From Pseudohalocynthiibacter aestuariivivens (GTDB lineage Bacteria; Pseudomonadota; Alphaproteobacteria; Rhodobacterales; Rhodobacteraceae), in NCBI RefSeq assembly GCF_011040495.1, contig NZ_CP049037.1, forward strand, positions 558,001-622,000: a stretch of 64,000 bases of DNA. The letters are read 5' to 3'. How positions within the stretch are numbered: the first letter of the stretch is position 1; every line of letters starts with the position of its first letter. Under the pieces are notes generated by a model. That model ran no database searches. It saw only the letters and a list, made by a program, of their open reading frames with translations, and had not been told where the DNA came from. A program made the position numbers and the translations under genes. Positions 63,100 through 64,000 of this stretch are shown here, one piece after another.

Positions 63100-64000
63100 A
63101 TCGCGTCCGAGATCAACTGCTTTGGCCGATCCCGCTCCAACTTTGCCGCCAGCTTTTGCAAATGGCGAGCACGTCCAGCATCCAGCCCATCGAGACAGGC
63201 CGCATGCAGACGGTACATTGTATCCGGGTTTCGGCGCAGTCTGTTCGACTTGGAGAAGAATGTTCGCATGCCTCCCGGTACATTCCCCAGAGACCCGGTG
63301 ATCCGCCATACATCCATCGCACTACGCAGTTTGTGCCGCAAAGTGCCGCCGCGTCGCGGCGGTGTGGCCAACTCATCAGAATAGGGAATATCCGCATATT
63401 TCGGATAGGCCCGAGCGATCACGTCATTATGCAGTTGCTGATCCTTTGTCACCGCATAGGGAAGTGATAGGCAAAAGTTTGCGAAGTCTTCATCAAGGTA
63501 AGGGCAGAAAACAATTTTTGATTGCCCAAGAATAGCTTGCGGGACGAAATTAATTTCTCTTCGCGTGCGGTGGTACATCCAAAACACCTGATACGGATCG
63601 GGCGCATCCGCGTAAGCCGCGACAGCACGTCCGATATAATCGAGCACCTCTTCATCCATTCCGGGTGAATAGATCGGCCCCGCGCCCCGCGCCCAGTTCT
63701 CTTGCGAGATGACCCGCCCATGGCCCTCAACCAAGCCCTGTGCGATCCCCGCATAATCATCCGCCAGCGCCAGTCGGTAGAAACGATCCGCGTCACTGTC
63801 CGGGTTGGTCAGGATATCACCGGCGATCCCATCAAACACCGCCCCTTCACGACCCATCATGTAGTCATGCAGTGGCATCATCTGGGCGTGTTCATCGGCG
63901 CATAGGCTAGTTTTAACGATGGCTCGTATACTATCGGCCAGTCGTGGGCGGGCATGGCCCAGCACGTCGTGACGCACATTAGCACGGATCGCGACCGCAC
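63096..64000 (-). CDS. Asparagine-synthetase-like protein (C-terminal part, cut by the window edge)
   Basis: About 301 codons are visible and the frame is open to the last base of the window, so the 5' end is missing. FDGIAGDILTN corresponds to the SGIGGDE motif of the asparagine synthetase B synthetase domain, and the INFVPQAILGQSKIVF and PYLDEDFANFCLSLP parts match its later conserved segments. AsnB makes an amide from Asp using glutamine. In polysaccharide loci such genes often accompany glycosyltransferases and may amidate uronic acids. The amidotransferase domain is outside the window. Confidence 0.75.
   Translation of the reverse strand, partial: AVAIRANVRHDVLGHARPRLADSIRAIVKTSLCADEHAQMMPLHDYMMGREGAVFDGIAGDILTNPDSDADRFYRLALADDYAGIAQGLVEGHGRVISQENWARGAGPIYSPGMDEEVLDYIGRAVAAYADAPDPYQVFWMYHRTRREINFVPQAILGQSKIVFCPYLDEDFANFCLSLPYAVTKDQQLHNDVIARAYPKYADIPYSDELATPPRRGGTLRHKLRSAMDVWRITGSLGNVPGGMRTFFSKSNRLRRNPDTMYRLHAACLDGLDAGRARHLQKLAAKLERDRPKQLISDAI

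Noticed and set aside
1..64000. CRISPR arrays, tRNA or rRNA genes, insertion sequences, prophage genes
   Set aside because: Looked for repeat-spacer patterns, clover-leaf ends, transposase and phage proteins; none seen.

Overview
The window looks like chromosomal DNA of a Rhodobacterales (Roseobacter-group) alphaproteobacterium. It is GC-rich and densely packed, with many ATGA start/stop overlaps. The dnaB-alr-mlaEF, radA-cvpA-purF, surE-pcm-nlpD-like and tatABC blocks, a Hint-domain protein and a GlpV-type glycerol ABC transporter all fit that group. I saw no rRNA, tRNA, CRISPR, insertion sequence or phage genes.

Layout. (1) 1-14692, plus strand: housekeeping genes for pyrimidine synthesis (pyrC 3' part, pyrE), replication (dnaB), cell wall (alr), an Mla-type lipid ABC transporter core (mlaEF), a half-size PqiA-like protein, radA, cvpA, a YdcZ-type permease, purF, a PilP-like small protein, an SDR, surE, pcm and an NlpD-like LysM/LytM lipoprotein. 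(2) 14818-21042, minus strand: a DUF815-type ATPase coupled to tatABC, an orphan Fbp-type ABC ATPase, a sodium:solute symporter and a divergent SDR. (3) 21242-27473: Hint protein, small charged protein, prfC, Rieske oxygenase and a DbpA-type DEAD-box helicase. (4) 27603-35231, minus strand: a BlaI/M56 regulator pair lacking a beta-lactam sensor, downstream of a six-gene glycerol uptake operon (glpV-S-T-P-Q-U). (5) 35961-64000: a large polysaccharide locus with priming sugar transferase, CpsD-like protein, Wzz, flippase, Wzy-like polymerase, WecG-type and several other glycosyltransferases, and an asparagine-synthetase-like gene cut by the window end.

The most interesting part is embedded in region 5. 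One minus-strand gene series (58253 down to 41981, nearly all genes overlapping or a few bases apart) encodes a single-module PKS (KS-AT-KR-DH-ACP-TE), a GT2 glycosyltransferase, an NRPS (formyltransferase, C-lobe remnant of a condensation domain, adenylation domain interrupted by a luciferase-like monooxygenase, PCP), an Sfp-type phosphopantetheinyl transferase, an SGNH-like protein, a Tat-exported glycosidase-like protein and another GT2. The adenylation pocket residues read as a glycine-like code. My inference is that the NRPS acts as an initiation module feeding the PKS, and that the small acyl product is either a free metabolite or a decoration placed on the polysaccharide made by the surrounding genes. 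All functional statements come from reading motifs and from memory of the families; no database search was possible.
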